NCBI GenBank assembly: GCA_963763135.1
Contig: CAVXNJ010000011.1
Span: 1-64,000, forward strand
Origin: JANMZO01 sp963763135
GTDB lineage: Bacteria; Actinomycetota; Acidimicrobiia; Acidimicrobiales; JANYDT01
Reading direction: 5' to 3'
Length of the DNA: 64,000 bases
In this document: piece by piece, positions 16,251-24,743 of the stretch
How the letters are laid out: each line of letters opens with the position of its first letter
How positions within the stretch are numbered: the stretch's first letter is position 1
Notes under the pieces: generated by a model
What the model was told of the DNA's origin: nothing
Databases searched by the model: none
What the model saw: the letters and a program-made list of their open reading frames with translations, nothing else
Position numbers and translations under genes: made by a program

Positions 16251-17750
16251 ATGACCATCGATTATTTCCTGTCCGAAAGCGTGTTCACGTTCAGCGGTGT
16301 CGTGAAATACACCCGAGACCAGTTCGGTTCGGGCGGCGAGGTGCGACAGATCGGCACGGATGTAACCGTGACCATGGGTGTCCGCGGCGACGATGGGGCC
16401 GGCCTTCAAACGCTCGCGTTCGGCCGAGGTGGTGTCGACGAGGATTTCACCGTGGCGCTCTCCCCGGACGGCCGGCTAGTGAGCATCTCCTACAAAGCCA
16501 CAGGTGTTGGCGGACGGGTTCTCGGTGCAGCAGCGAAAGTCGTCGCTTTCGTCGGTGGATTGGCGGTCAGCGCCGCGTTGCGCTCGCCGTCTGATGCGAT
16601 CAGCAAATCGACGGGACCGAAGTCGGCCGTGCCGATGCCGACGCCTGAAGAACTCGCGACGTTGACGTGGGCCGCGAACAACGAGGCTCTCGCGGCCCAG
16701 CGCGACGACTACGCGACGCTGATCACGAAGCTGGCTGCCGACGTTCTGGCCTCGCGTAAGGACGCGGCGAGCGCAACCACCGCCTCGATGCAGCTCGACG
16801 CGATTGCGAAGGCCCGGCGGTGCCAGCAACTCCTTGAGGACGCGAGGCGTGAGGTTGACCGTATCGACACGCTCTATCACGCGTGGCGTGCGAGCACGAT
16901 CAAAACCCGTGAGGAGGCGCGCGTCCACGACGTCTCGATCGCGTCCCTCCCCAAGGGCGAAGCCGGTGCGGTACCTGATCCGAGTCTCCTCGGTTTAGTG
17001 GCCGCGAAGGTCTGGAAGGAGCTCGGTGTCATCGCGCAGGTCGAACCTGCGACCGGACGCAGGCTGGTCCCCCGACGCGACTCACCGGAGCGCGACGACG
17101 AGGAGGAGAGCCGGGTCCGGTGGCGCATACCGCGTCCGGTGCGAATTACCGTTTGGCGCGCCAACTCCGGCGGCAAGCCGACCCTCGAACGCAGCTTTCC
17201 GACGCTGATCGTCGACGAGCATTGCGACACGTCGGCATTTTCGCTTCGCGCGTCGCTGTTCGGCGAGGAGACCGCCGAGATGATCTTCGACGGGCTCGGA
17301 ACGCCAACAAAAATCTCAAGTACGACGAAGAACGCTGCCGGGCAGATCGCCGACGCGCTCTCGGGCGTTCCTGAGGCGGTGTCGGGAGGCCTCGACTCCG
17401 CGAGCAAGATCCAGACGCTCTTCACCGGTCTGGTTGACGCTGGAGAAGTCCGACTCCTGGCCGGTTTGAAGCGCAGGCTCGAATCGGCACAGGCCGATCT
17501 CGACCTCAAGGGTCTCGCGGCGACCGAGCAGGACTTCGCCGAGTTGAAGCGCCTTCAGCAGGAGGTGCTCATCGCTGAAGCGCACGGAAAGCTCGCTCCG
17601 GCGAGTCAAACATCGCAAATTGAGGACGAACTTCGTCTCGTCAAAGCAAGGACAGACCTGCACGCCGCCCGTCGCAGCGAGGCAATCGAGATGGAGCTCG
17701 ACGGTGTCCGAGCCGAGGTGGCCCGCCTCCATGAACGGCTGAACGGCTGA
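16251..17750 (+). CDS. Large coiled-coil protein of unknown function
   Basis: I take the ATG at 16251, which follows GGAGG by 5 nt, over the one at 16239. The 499-residue product has a beta-rich N-terminal domain (about 1-90), a hydrophobic stretch VLGAAAKVVAFVGGLAVSAAL, and a long charged helical region. A middle beta domain follows (RIPRPVRITVWRANSGGKPT). A Ser/Thr-rich segment, PTKISSTTKNAAGQIADAL, leads to a C-terminal coiled coil ending in REVARLHERLNG-like heptads. I do not recognise it. No close operon partner; carbamoyltransferase follows after about 195 nt. Confidence 0.7.
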   Translation: MTIDYFLSESVFTFSGVVKYTRDQFGSGGEVRQIGTDVTVTMGVRGDDGAGLQTLAFGRGGVDEDFTVALSPDGRLVSISYKATGVGGRVLGAAAKVVAFVGGLAVSAALRSPSDAISKSTGPKSAVPMPTPEELATLTWAANNEALAAQRDDYATLITKLAADVLASRKDAASATTASMQLDAIAKARRCQQLLEDARREVDRIDTLYHAWRASTIKTREEARVHDVSIASLPKGEAGAVPDPSLLGLVAAKVWKELGVIAQVEPATGRRLVPRRDSPERDDEEESRVRWRIPRPVRITVWRANSGGKPTLERSFPTLIVDEHCDTSAFSLRASLFGEETAEMIFDGLGTPTKISSTTKNAAGQIADALSGVPEAVSGGLDSASKIQTLFTGLVDAGEVRLLAGLKRRLESAQADLDLKGLAATEQDFAELKRLQQEVLIAEAHGKLAPASQTSQIEDELRLVKARTDLHAARRSEAIEMELDGVRAEVARLHERLNG

Positions 17751-17782
17751 ATGGCTGAGTGGCTGAATGGCTGAATGGCTGA
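17740..17782. repeat. Tandem TGGCTGAA/G repeats at the end of the coiled-coil gene
   Basis: Five near-identical 8-9 bp units (GGCTGAATG or GGCTGAGTG) run through the stop codon and just past it. Each unit carries a TGA in the reading frame or beside it, so slippage here would shift the C-terminus only slightly. Confidence 0.6.
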
Positions 17783-17891
17783 AACAACAACGGAGAGCGG
17801 TAATTCGAGTGGTTCTAGACGCGGAGGGTGATTGAAAGCAATACTTGATCATGTTCTCGACTTCAGCGGATAGTTGGATGCCTGCCCAAGG

Positions 17892-17921
17892 CCAGCCGGT
17901 TCTCCCCGCCGTGGGGGCTGG
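17892..17921 (+). promoter_or_regulatory. Leader hairpin before the carbamoyltransferase gene
   Basis: CCAGCC (17892-17897) pairs with GGCTGG (17916-17921), enclosing an internal loop and a short CCC/GGG stem with a GCCGT loop. It ends 24 nt before the ATG, so it could affect transcription or ribosome access. No specific riboswitch class is recognised. Confidence 0.3.
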
Positions 17922-17945
17922 TATCGACGATCATCATGGTGCGAA

Positions 17946-19772
17946 ATGTCCCTAGTTCTGGGTGTGTCCGCGTTTTACCACGACTCAGCGGCCGTTCTGG
18001 TCCACGACGACGACATTGTTGCCGCGGCCCAGGAGGAGCGCTTCACGCGCATGAAGGCCGATCCCCGGTTCCCTCAGAAAGCGATCAACTACTGCCTCGA
18101 AGAGGCGTTCATTGATCCGTCGGAGTTGGATGCCGTCGTGTTCTACGACAATCCAATGCTGACGTTCGATCGAATCACGAAGAATGCGTTGGATGTCGCA
18201 CCGGCCGGACGCAGTCAGTTCATCGCAGCCTGCCGAAATGTGCTCGGCACGAGGGCCGATCTCGAACGGCAACTCGAGAGTTGCTTGGGGATGGTTCCGC
18301 CCCTGCTGGTCACACCGCACCACATGTCCCACGCGGCAAGCGCGTTCTACCCCTCGCCGTTCGAACGTGCAGCGTTGCTCACTATCGACGGCGTCGGCGA
18401 GTGGGCCACGTGTTCGGTGGGGGTCGGAACCAGCACCGGCATCGAACTCCTCAAGGAGCTGAAGTATCCACACTCGCTCGGCCTGCTCTACAGCGCGTTC
18501 ACTGCGTATTGCGGGTTCAAGGTGAACTCCGGCGAGTACAAGCTCATGGGGCTCGCGCCCTACGGGCAGCCGCGCTACGCCTCGCTCATCAGGGAGTACC
18601 TCGTAGACATCAAAGACGATGGATCGTTCCGGCTCAATACCGAAGCCTTCGGTTACCTTGATTCCGCGGTGATGACGAACGCTCGCTTCGAAGAACTCTT
18701 CGGTGGCCCACCCCGCATCGCCGAGTCATTGATCACGCGACGCGACATGGACCTCGCGGCGTCGGTTCAGGCGGTGGCCGAAGAGGTCGTACTCAAGCTT
18801 GTTTCACACGCGATCGAACTCACGGGCGAGCGGTCGGTGGCGATGGCCGGGGGAGTGGCGCTGAACTGTGTGGCCAACGGCCGGGTGCTGCGCGAAAGCG
18901 GTGTCGACGGGCTCTTCGTGCAGCCGGCGGCCGGTGACGCCGGAGGCGCGCTCGGCGCCGCGCTCCTTGTGTCGCACGAGCTTCACGGGTCACCACGCAA
19001 AGTAAAGCCGGGCCGCGACTCGATGAAGGGGAGCTATCTCGGCCCGGCATTTTCAACGCATGAAATCGAGGACTTCCTCGAACGAGAGGAAGCGCCTAAT
19101 CACCACATCGCTGACCCGGACGAACGCGCCGAAGTCATTGCCGGGGCGTTGGCCGACGGGCAGATCGTCGGCTTCTTCAGCGGACGCATGGAGTTCGGTC
19201 CCCGATCGCTCGGCGCCCGATCGATTCTCGGTGATCCCTCGCAAGCCACCATGCAGAGCCGTATGAACCTCAAGATCAAGTTCCGGGAAAGCTTCCGACC
19301 GTTTGCACCGGCGGTTCTGTTGGAACATGCGCCGGAATACTTCGAACTTGATGGCGAAAGCCCGTACATGCTGGTGACTGCGCCGGTACAGCCGGCCCGA
19401 CGACTGGCGACATCAGGTTGGTCCGATGACGACGACGACATGTTGTCCGTGGTCAACCAGGCGAGGAGTGACATCCCTGCCGTCACGCATGTCGACTACA
19501 GCGCCCGGGTCCAGACGGTCGGGCCCGACTCCAACCCCGAGTTCCGTCGCCTCCTGAAGGCGTTCCATGCAAAAACCGGGTCGGCCGTGATCGTGAACAC
19601 TTCGTTCAACGTGCGCAGCGAACCTATCGTCTGCACTCCTAAGGACGCATATCGTTGCTTCATGCGCACGGGCATCGATCTCCTGGTGCTGGAGGACCGA
19701 CTGCTGTGGAAGAACGAGCAACCGGCATTTGCCGACGACGAGAATTGGATGGCGCAAAATGCACTCGACTGA
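17946..19772 (+). CDS. Carbamoyltransferase, NodU/CmcH/TobZ family
   Basis: 608 residues from ATG 17946. The ASKHA-type N-terminal domain opens GVSAFYHDSAAVLV and holds EERFTRMKAD, the HMSHAASAFY metal/phosphate motif, TIDGVGEWAT and AGGVALNCVANGRV. The C-terminal domain has EFGPRSLGARSILGDP, FRPFAPAVL and VNTSFNVRSEPIV. In TobZ the C-terminal half makes carbamoyl-AMP from carbamoyl phosphate and ATP, and the N-terminal half passes the carbamoyl group to a hydroxyl or similar acceptor. The gene overlaps the next by 14 nt and leads a four-gene coupled operon ending in an SGNH hydrolase. The acceptor is unknown; no antibiotic genes lie nearby. Confidence 0.9.
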   Translation: MSLVLGVSAFYHDSAAVLVHDDDIVAAAQEERFTRMKADPRFPQKAINYCLEEAFIDPSELDAVVFYDNPMLTFDRITKNALDVAPAGRSQFIAACRNVLGTRADLERQLESCLGMVPPLLVTPHHMSHAASAFYPSPFERAALLTIDGVGEWATCSVGVGTSTGIELLKELKYPHSLGLLYSAFTAYCGFKVNSGEYKLMGLAPYGQPRYASLIREYLVDIKDDGSFRLNTEAFGYLDSAVMTNARFEELFGGPPRIAESLITRRDMDLAASVQAVAEEVVLKLVSHAIELTGERSVAMAGGVALNCVANGRVLRESGVDGLFVQPAAGDAGGALGAALLVSHELHGSPRKVKPGRDSMKGSYLGPAFSTHEIEDFLEREEAPNHHIADPDERAEVIAGALADGQIVGFFSGRMEFGPRSLGARSILGDPSQATMQSRMNLKIKFRESFRPFAPAVLLEHAPEYFELDGESPYMLVTAPVQPARRLATSGWSDDDDDMLSVVNQARSDIPAVTHVDYSARVQTVGPDSNPEFRRLLKAFHAKTGSAVIVNTSFNVRSEPIVCTPKDAYRCFMRTGIDLLVLEDRLLWKNEQPAFADDENWMAQNALD

Positions 19773-20160
19773 AACAAGCGAAGTGGGCGCAAACGTGGCA
19801 GCGGCCGCGGAGCGCTCGACACGGCTATCGGGAAAGCTGTTCGATGAAGTGCTCTGTCCTTTGGCTGCGGCCCGCCGGGCAAATGGCGTCCCGCCCTATT
19901 TCCCCATCTGGCGAGACGACAGCGCTTCGAGCTACTTCAGCGTTCCCGATGTGGGCAGGATGACAGCGGACTCCTTCGAGTATCCAGGCGGTGGCGACGC
20001 CGAGCGATTGGCGGATGCGCTCACCGACTGGTGGGTCCGTGAGGGGGAGGAGGCCCTCGGAGCAACCGGCCCCCATCTGCGAGCGATAGTGGCGGCGTTG
20101 CGTGAGGAGGCCGAATCGCAGGATGCCACGGTCGACATCTTCTGTTACACGCTTTTCTGA
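19759..20160 (+). CDS. Unknown 133-residue protein in the carbamoyltransferase operon
   Basis: Starts at ATG 19759 inside the end of the carbamoyltransferase gene, so it is probably translationally coupled. Features visible: a helical LFDEVLCPLAAARRANG segment, a Pro/Tyr-rich PPYFPIWRDDSASSYF, a hydrophilic helix with DALTDWWVREGEEAL, and a C-terminal VDIFCYTLF. No signal peptide or membrane helix. I do not recognise a domain. Conserved-looking aromatic residues and the operon position suggest a partner or chaperone for the enzyme, but this is inference. Confidence 0.75.
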   Translation: MHSTETSEVGANVAAAAERSTRLSGKLFDEVLCPLAAARRANGVPPYFPIWRDDSASSYFSVPDVGRMTADSFEYPGGGDAERLADALTDWWVREGEEALGATGPHLRAIVAALREEAESQDATVDIFCYTLF

Positions 20161-20172
20161 GACGGTGAAGTG

Positions 20173-20724
20173 ATGGCAATTGACACGGCTGGCATCGAGG
20201 CCGACATCTGGATGTGGATGCGTGAGTTCGTCTCTGTACGGAACGAGTTCTACGGCTCCAAGTTCGCTCCCTGCCCCTACGCTCAGCGAGCACTCACCTT
20301 GAAGACGGTCGACGTGATGGTGTGGGAGTCGGGCAATTTTCGGGAGTTCGTCGGAGCGGCGGCGCGGGCCATGCGGGATCAGCGCCATCTCACGACCCGG
20401 GTCATCGCGCTCCCGCCCCGAGCCCAGGACGCCTGGGGTTTCACCGACTTCGTGGAGTCGCTCAACGCCGAACTGATTCCGCACAACGTGTTCCTGAACA
20501 CGGGCGTCGCGAAAACGACGAAGAGCCGCTACCCGGGTTCGGCCGGGAAACCGTATTTCATGGTGGTGGCCAACGGGCTCGAGGCCGTTCTGCAAGGCGC
20601 CGAGCAGTTGCAGCGGACCGACTACTACCAGGACTGGCCCTCGACGCAGGTCGACATTGTTGTCGGACGCCGCGCTCGCATGGCTGCGCTCTATGCCGAC
20701 AGGGCCGAGGGTGCCGATGGCTAG
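20173..20724 (+). CDS. Unknown 183-residue protein with a CPYA motif in the carbamoyltransferase operon
   Basis: ATG 20173 is preferred; a GTG three bases upstream is possible. The N-terminal pattern WMREFVSVRNEFYGSKFAPC-PYAQRAL, with Cys-Pro before a basic helix, distantly recalls DUF1415 proteins (LCPFAK). The rest is alpha/beta: TTRVIALPPRAQ, FVESLNAELIPHNVFLN, then GKPYFMVVANGLEAVLQ and TQVDIVVG. I cannot assign a family with confidence. It overlaps the SGNH gene by 8 nt and follows the 133-residue gene by 12 nt, so the four genes form one unit. Confidence 0.75.
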   Translation: MAIDTAGIEADIWMWMREFVSVRNEFYGSKFAPCPYAQRALTLKTVDVMVWESGNFREFVGAAARAMRDQRHLTTRVIALPPRAQDAWGFTDFVESLNAELIPHNVFLNTGVAKTTKSRYPGSAGKPYFMVVANGLEAVLQGAEQLQRTDYYQDWPSTQVDIVVGRRARMAALYADRAEGADG

Positions 20725-21748
20725 ATCGCTCATGCGGTATCACCCGAACGTGGGCTTCACCTACATGCCGAGCACCAAGATCCGCGTGCAAGGACTCGGA
20801 GGGGCGTACCTGGTCCGTACGAATGCCGCAGGTTTTCGCTCCGACCGTGAATTCAGTCAGGTCCGCGATCCCGGCACGTTCCGGGCGCTGCTGTTTGGTG
20901 ACTCGCAGTCGGCGGGCGACGGGATCGTCAACGCGCTCCGGTACAGCGACCTGCTTGAGCACGCGGTTCCCGGCTTGGAAGTCAACAACTATTCGGTCTC
21001 GGGAACGGGGACTGACCAGCAGTACCTCACGTACCTGGAGAACCGGTCGGTCGAACACGACCTCGTGGTCATCGCGCTCTACGCGGAGAACATCCGCCGG
21101 GTGAGCCGAAGGATCCTCATGTCCAACGATGCCGATGGCGAAGTGACCTTCCGGGCCAAGCCCTACTTCACGCTCCAAGGTGAATCCCTGGTCTTGGGGA
21201 ACGTGCCGGTACCGAAGCAGACATGGTCCGAGGAATCGCTCGGCGACGAAGAACGCGCCCACGTCCTTCGGTTCGGCGACGAATACTCCGCCCTCAACGG
21301 AGCGCCGCAATGGCTGACCGGACTCGTCGGGCGTCTCTCACCCGACGGACCGACACGACGATTGGCGAAAGCGGTGCGCCAGCGTTGGTCGGGTAACCGC
21401 CTGCACCCGCTTCCCGAATACGACCGCCCGGACGGCGCTGACTGGCGGCTGCTACGGGCGATCCTCGCCACGTGGGTCGCACAGAGCGAGGTGCCGGTCA
21501 TGGTGCTTCTACTTCCGCACGAGACCGCGTTGACCGGCATCAGCGATCCGTCGAACTACCGCCAACGATTGGCTGAGCTGTCGAGGGATACGGGTTGCCG
21601 CGTCGTGGATGCGATGCCCCACTTGGCCTCGGGTGACGGGCAGCCGTCGCCGTGCTGGTCGGCGGCGTACGGCCATCTGTCGGAGGCCGGCCACGAAGCG
21701 ATCGCCGACCTGTTGGCACCATTGGTCCGTGACCTGATGCCGAACTGA
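20717..21748 (+). CDS. SGNH/GDSL-type hydrolase
   Basis: Start at ATG 20717, preceded by GAGGG; it overlaps the upstream stop. 343 residues, no signal peptide. Block I is LLFGDSQSAGDG with the nucleophile Ser. Block II is the Gly of SGTGTDQQYLTYLE, and block III the Asn of YAENIRR. Block V is YGHLSEAGHEAIA, giving the His; the Asp usually two or three residues before it is not evident (Ala-Tyr-Gly-His). SGNH enzymes hydrolyse or transfer acyl groups on lipids and sugars. Linked to a carbamoyltransferase, it may act on the same small molecule or glycan. No terminator is obvious downstream. Confidence 0.85.
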   Translation: MARSLMRYHPNVGFTYMPSTKIRVQGLGGAYLVRTNAAGFRSDREFSQVRDPGTFRALLFGDSQSAGDGIVNALRYSDLLEHAVPGLEVNNYSVSGTGTDQQYLTYLENRSVEHDLVVIALYAENIRRVSRRILMSNDADGEVTFRAKPYFTLQGESLVLGNVPVPKQTWSEESLGDEERAHVLRFGDEYSALNGAPQWLTGLVGRLSPDGPTRRLAKAVRQRWSGNRLHPLPEYDRPDGADWRLLRAILATWVAQSEVPVMVLLLPHETALTGISDPSNYRQRLAELSRDTGCRVVDAMPHLASGDGQPSPCWSAAYGHLSEAGHEAIADLLAPLVRDLMPN

Positions 21749-21871
21749 TTTATACAAGCGGCCTCGAAGATCCGCGGGCGAATTCGGGCGGTTAGTCGCT
21801 GTCAACGTTGGGTACTCCCCTCAAGTGACCTGCTTCATTGAAGTGGCCGCTGCCAATCAAGAGCGAGTGAG

Positions 21872-22276
21872 ATGCCGATGCGAAGAGTGATCAAGCTTGA
21901 AGTCGAGCCGAACGTCCGTGAAGGCGCCGTGGCCAGACGCATCATCGTGGCCGCAATGCAAAACGATCATGCCAACGCTGCGGAGGTTGCCGATGTTGAA
22001 CTCGCCACTTCGGAACTCGTGACCAACGCGGTCGAGGCGAGTCACGGGCTCGATGTCGTGTCTGTTTTCATGGAGCTCTCAGAAGACGATGTCTGCGTGA
22101 GCGTGGCGAATCAGGGAGACCGTTTCGAACCCAACGAGGCAGTGTCGGGTGCAGATGACCTTCGCGGCAGAGGCTTGGCGATCGTGAGCGCGATTGGTGA
22201 GCTGAAGATCAGGCACGACGATCGGACCACCACGGTATCGGTGAACATTCCGCTTTCGAAGAAGCAAAAGAAGTAG
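21872..22276 (+). CDS. RsbW-like anti-sigma histidine-kinase-fold ATPase
   Basis: 134 residues with the GHKL boxes in order: N-box ELATSELVTNAVEAS, G1 SVANQGDRF, and G2 DLRGRGLAIVSAIG. This is the size and pattern of HATPase_c_2 anti-sigma or anti-anti-sigma kinases (RsbW/SpoIIAB/BldN partner type). They phosphorylate a STAS protein on Ser/Thr or bind a sigma factor. A STAS gene lies 234 nt downstream. ATG 21878 is an alternative start with better spacing from GAGTGAG. The Lys-rich tail (KKQKK) is unusual. Confidence 0.85.
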   Translation: MPMRRVIKLEVEPNVREGAVARRIIVAAMQNDHANAAEVADVELATSELVTNAVEASHGLDVVSVFMELSEDDVCVSVANQGDRFEPNEAVSGADDLRGRGLAIVSAIGELKIRHDDRTTTVSVNIPLSKKQKK

Positions 22277-22510
22277 CTGTATCCGAGCCTTTGATCGAAG
22301 TATCTCAAGTGCCTTGATATAGCGGGTTCTTCCCCCGCAAACCTGCGCACGACCGGCGAATCAGCGCTGTGTGCCCAATTCGACAGGTTGGTGTAGGGTC
22401 GTCTGTGCACGACAGATCCCGCACGTGTGATCGGTCGTCAGGACCGGTGGGGAGCGATGCTCCGGACCTTGGTAGCGCGAAGATTTCGTAGGCTTCCTGA
22501 GGAACTTGCT

Positions 22511-23044
22511 ATGTCCGCTTCCGATACGCCATTTGTCATTAACGGGTCCTTCCTTCTCGAGGATCGGGCAGAAAACGAAGGCAGCGGCGTCGTGTTGTGG
22601 GTTGTGGGCGAACACGATGCAGCGGATGCCCCGGATCTGTCGGCTGTGCTTGCCTCCGCAGCGGATCTGAGCCGAGGCGAGGTTGTCGTTGATCTCAGTC
22701 GGGTCACGTTCATGTCGGCGGCGACGATCGGGGCCATCGTTGGCAGCCGGAACGGGCTCCGGCTGGCCGGCCGCTCGTTGACCCTGCGCGCTCCATCTCG
22801 TTGCGCCGCCCGATTGCTCGACCTGTGCGCGATTCCCTGTGTGGACTCAACCGAACTCCCGGCTGAGGGCCCTCGCCCTCAAAGCGCTCTTGGTTCCTGG
22901 GTCTCCGTTCCGTCGCTTCCCCGTGCTGAAGCCTCGCGGCCCGCCCCGACCGAGCCGACCACTGGCGCTCCGGTCGAAACGACCACTGGCGCTCCGGTCG
23001 AAACGCGTGAGCAGGCCAGCGTCGGCGACGGTTTTGTCACGTGA
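22511..23044 (+). CDS. STAS-domain anti-sigma factor antagonist with extended tail
   Basis: Start at ATG 22511, 8 nt after GAGGAA. The 177-residue protein has a STAS domain to about residue 115: GEHDAADAPDLSAVL, then VVVDLSRVTFMSAATIGAIVGS, where the switch Ser/Thr normally sits (FMSAAT here). A Pro/Ala/Thr-rich tail follows, containing an exact duplication of TTGAPVET. The stop overlaps the GTG of the GAF-ANTAR gene (GTGA), so translation is coupled. Likely partner of the upstream kinase. Confidence 0.8.
   Translation: MSASDTPFVINGSFLLEDRAENEGSGVVLWVVGEHDAADAPDLSAVLASAADLSRGEVVVDLSRVTFMSAATIGAIVGSRNGLRLAGRSLTLRAPSRCAARLLDLCAIPCVDSTELPAEGPRPQSALGSWVSVPSLPRAEASRPAPTEPTTGAPVETTTGAPVETREQASVGDGFVT
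22957..23004. repeat. Exact 24-bp tandem duplication in the STAS gene tail
   Basis: Bases 22957-22980 and 22981-23004 are identical and encode two TTGAPVET octapeptides in the disordered tail. Confidence 0.9.
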
Positions 23045-23769
23045 CCCCGTTCGGGGGTGATCGGCGCCTTGAAATCCTCGAACGTCTGGTTGGGCCTGAC
23101 TCCGCGGCCCTGGATCTGAAACGATTGTGCGAAAGGACCGTCGAGGTCATCGAGATGAGCGGGGCCGGCATCATGTTGATGTCGGGCGACACCCCTTCGG
23201 GCACGTTGTGCACGACAAACAAGGTAAGCGCGATTATCGAAGAGCTGCAGTTCACTCTCGGCGAGGGTCCTTGTGTGGATGCCTACCGGGAGGATCGACC
23301 GGTGTTGGAATCCGATCTCTCGCATCCCGCTGTTCGGCGTTGGGTCGCGTTCACCGGTCCGGCGGTTGAGGCCGGCGTGAGGGCCGTGTTCGGATTTCCG
23401 CTACAGGTCGGAGCAGTTCGTCTGGGAGCGCTCAATCTGTACCGCGATCACCCGGGACCGCTCAGCGATACGCAATACGGCGACGCGCTGATTGTGGCGG
23501 ACATAACCGCCCAGGCCGTGCTCGTTGTCCAGGCCGACGCGTCCCCGGGCACTTTGGCTTCGGCGTTGGAGGCTAATTCGAACTTCAATTACGTAGTCCA
23601 TCAGGCGTCGGGGATGGTCGCTGCGCAACTGGACGTCAGCGTGGGCCAAGCGCTGATCCGACTCCGAGCCCACGCGTTCGGAAGCGATCAACCGTTGACG
23701 GCTGTCGCGAACGCCGTTGTCGCACGAACCCTTCGATTCCATCCTGACCCCGAGAATCCGATTCCATGA
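23041..23769 (+). CDS. GAF-ANTAR regulator
   Basis: GTG start at 23041, sharing GTGA with the STAS stop. 242 residues: a GAF sensor domain (MSGAGIMLMSGDTPSGTLC, LGEGPCVDAYREDRPVLE, VFGFPLQVGAVRLGALNLYR) and a C-terminal ANTAR domain (NYVVHQASGMVAAQLDVSVG, then ALIRLRAHAFGSDQPLTAVA). ANTAR proteins bind paired RNA hairpins and prevent transcription termination. A second GAF-ANTAR gene follows. The ligand is unknown. Confidence 0.88.
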   Translation: MTPFGGDRRLEILERLVGPDSAALDLKRLCERTVEVIEMSGAGIMLMSGDTPSGTLCTTNKVSAIIEELQFTLGEGPCVDAYREDRPVLESDLSHPAVRRWVAFTGPAVEAGVRAVFGFPLQVGAVRLGALNLYRDHPGPLSDTQYGDALIVADITAQAVLVVQADASPGTLASALEANSNFNYVVHQASGMVAAQLDVSVGQALIRLRAHAFGSDQPLTAVANAVVARTLRFHPDPENPIP

Positions 23770-23898
23770 AAGCTTCCAGCATTGCACCGCCCTGGCACCG
23801 GAAACAGCTAACCCGAACCACCTATAGTGGGACATATTCGCCGTTGCGACATACAACGTGTCGTCATGTCGTCTGGCCCACATGATCGGAGCCGAAAG

Positions 23899-24681
23899 AT
23901 GAGCGGACCAATTCCACGGGAGACGATGCTCGCCCGGACAATGGTCGAACTCGCTGACACGCTGGTTGACGATTTCGACGTCGTCGAAATCCTGACCCTG
24001 CTCGCAGCGCGTTGCGTGGAGGTGCTTGGCGTTGACGCTGCGGGCATCATGTTGGCCAGCCTTCAAGGCAACCTTCGCGTGATCGCGTCGTCGAGCGAAG
24101 AAATGAGGGTTCTGGAGCTTTTTGAAGTGCAGTCGCAGGAGGGGCCGTGCTTTGACGCCTTCCGCTCAGGGAAGCCGGTGGTAAACCAAGATCTCGCTTC
24201 CGCCGATCAGCGATGGCCCCGGTTTTCCACCGAAGCGCTGACGGCGGGATTTCACTCGGTCCACGCGTTACCCATGCGGCTCCGCGGGTCGATCATCGGT
24301 GCGTTGAATCTGTTCAACGTTTCGGTCGGCGAGATGTCCGCTGCAGACATAGCCGCGGCCCAGGCCTTCGCCGATCTGGCCACGATTGCAATCCTGCAGC
24401 AGCGAGCGACGTTCGAGGCCCAACAGGTGAACCAACAGCTCACGCTCGCGCTTACCAGCCGGGTCGTCATTGAACAGGCGAAGGGGATGATCGCGGAACG
24501 ACGAAACCTCAATATGGAACAGTCCTTTCGCACGCTCCGGAACCACGCACGACACCACAACCTTCGGCTGGTCGATGTCGCCAAGGAAATAATCCTTGGC
24601 ACACTACCGACCGCAAAACTTGATGGTCTCGATGAAGTTGACCACCTCGTCAGCCCGAACGCGCCCGTCGACGGGCGGTGA
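23899..24681 (+). CDS. GAF-ANTAR regulator, second copy
   Basis: I take ATG 23899 (after GGAG at 11 nt); ATG 23866 is possible. 260 residues. The GAF domain has VDAAGIMLASLQGNLRVIASSS, SQEGPCFDAFRSGKPVV and VHALPMRLRGSIIGALNLF. A helix, LATIAILQQRATFEAQQVNQ, links to the ANTAR domain (VVIEQAKGMIAERRNLNMEQ, FRTLRNHARHHNLRLVDVA). Similar in plan to the gene at 23041 but clearly diverged, so an old duplication. It converges on the ECF sigma gene. Confidence 0.88.
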   Translation: MSGPIPRETMLARTMVELADTLVDDFDVVEILTLLAARCVEVLGVDAAGIMLASLQGNLRVIASSSEEMRVLELFEVQSQEGPCFDAFRSGKPVVNQDLASADQRWPRFSTEALTAGFHSVHALPMRLRGSIIGALNLFNVSVGEMSAADIAAAQAFADLATIAILQQRATFEAQQVNQQLTLALTSRVVIEQAKGMIAERRNLNMEQSFRTLRNHARHHNLRLVDVAKEIILGTLPTAKLDGLDEVDHLVSPNAPVDGR

Positions 24682-24743
24682 AGTTCGCCCCGGCGTGTGC
24701 GGATATCACCGTGAACCGTTTGTCACCGTGGCAACTGTTGCCT

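Noticed and set aside
19825..20733. 302-codon minus-strand ORF
   Set aside because: Antisense to the two small carbamoyltransferase-operon genes; codon pattern and lack of motifs mark a shadow.
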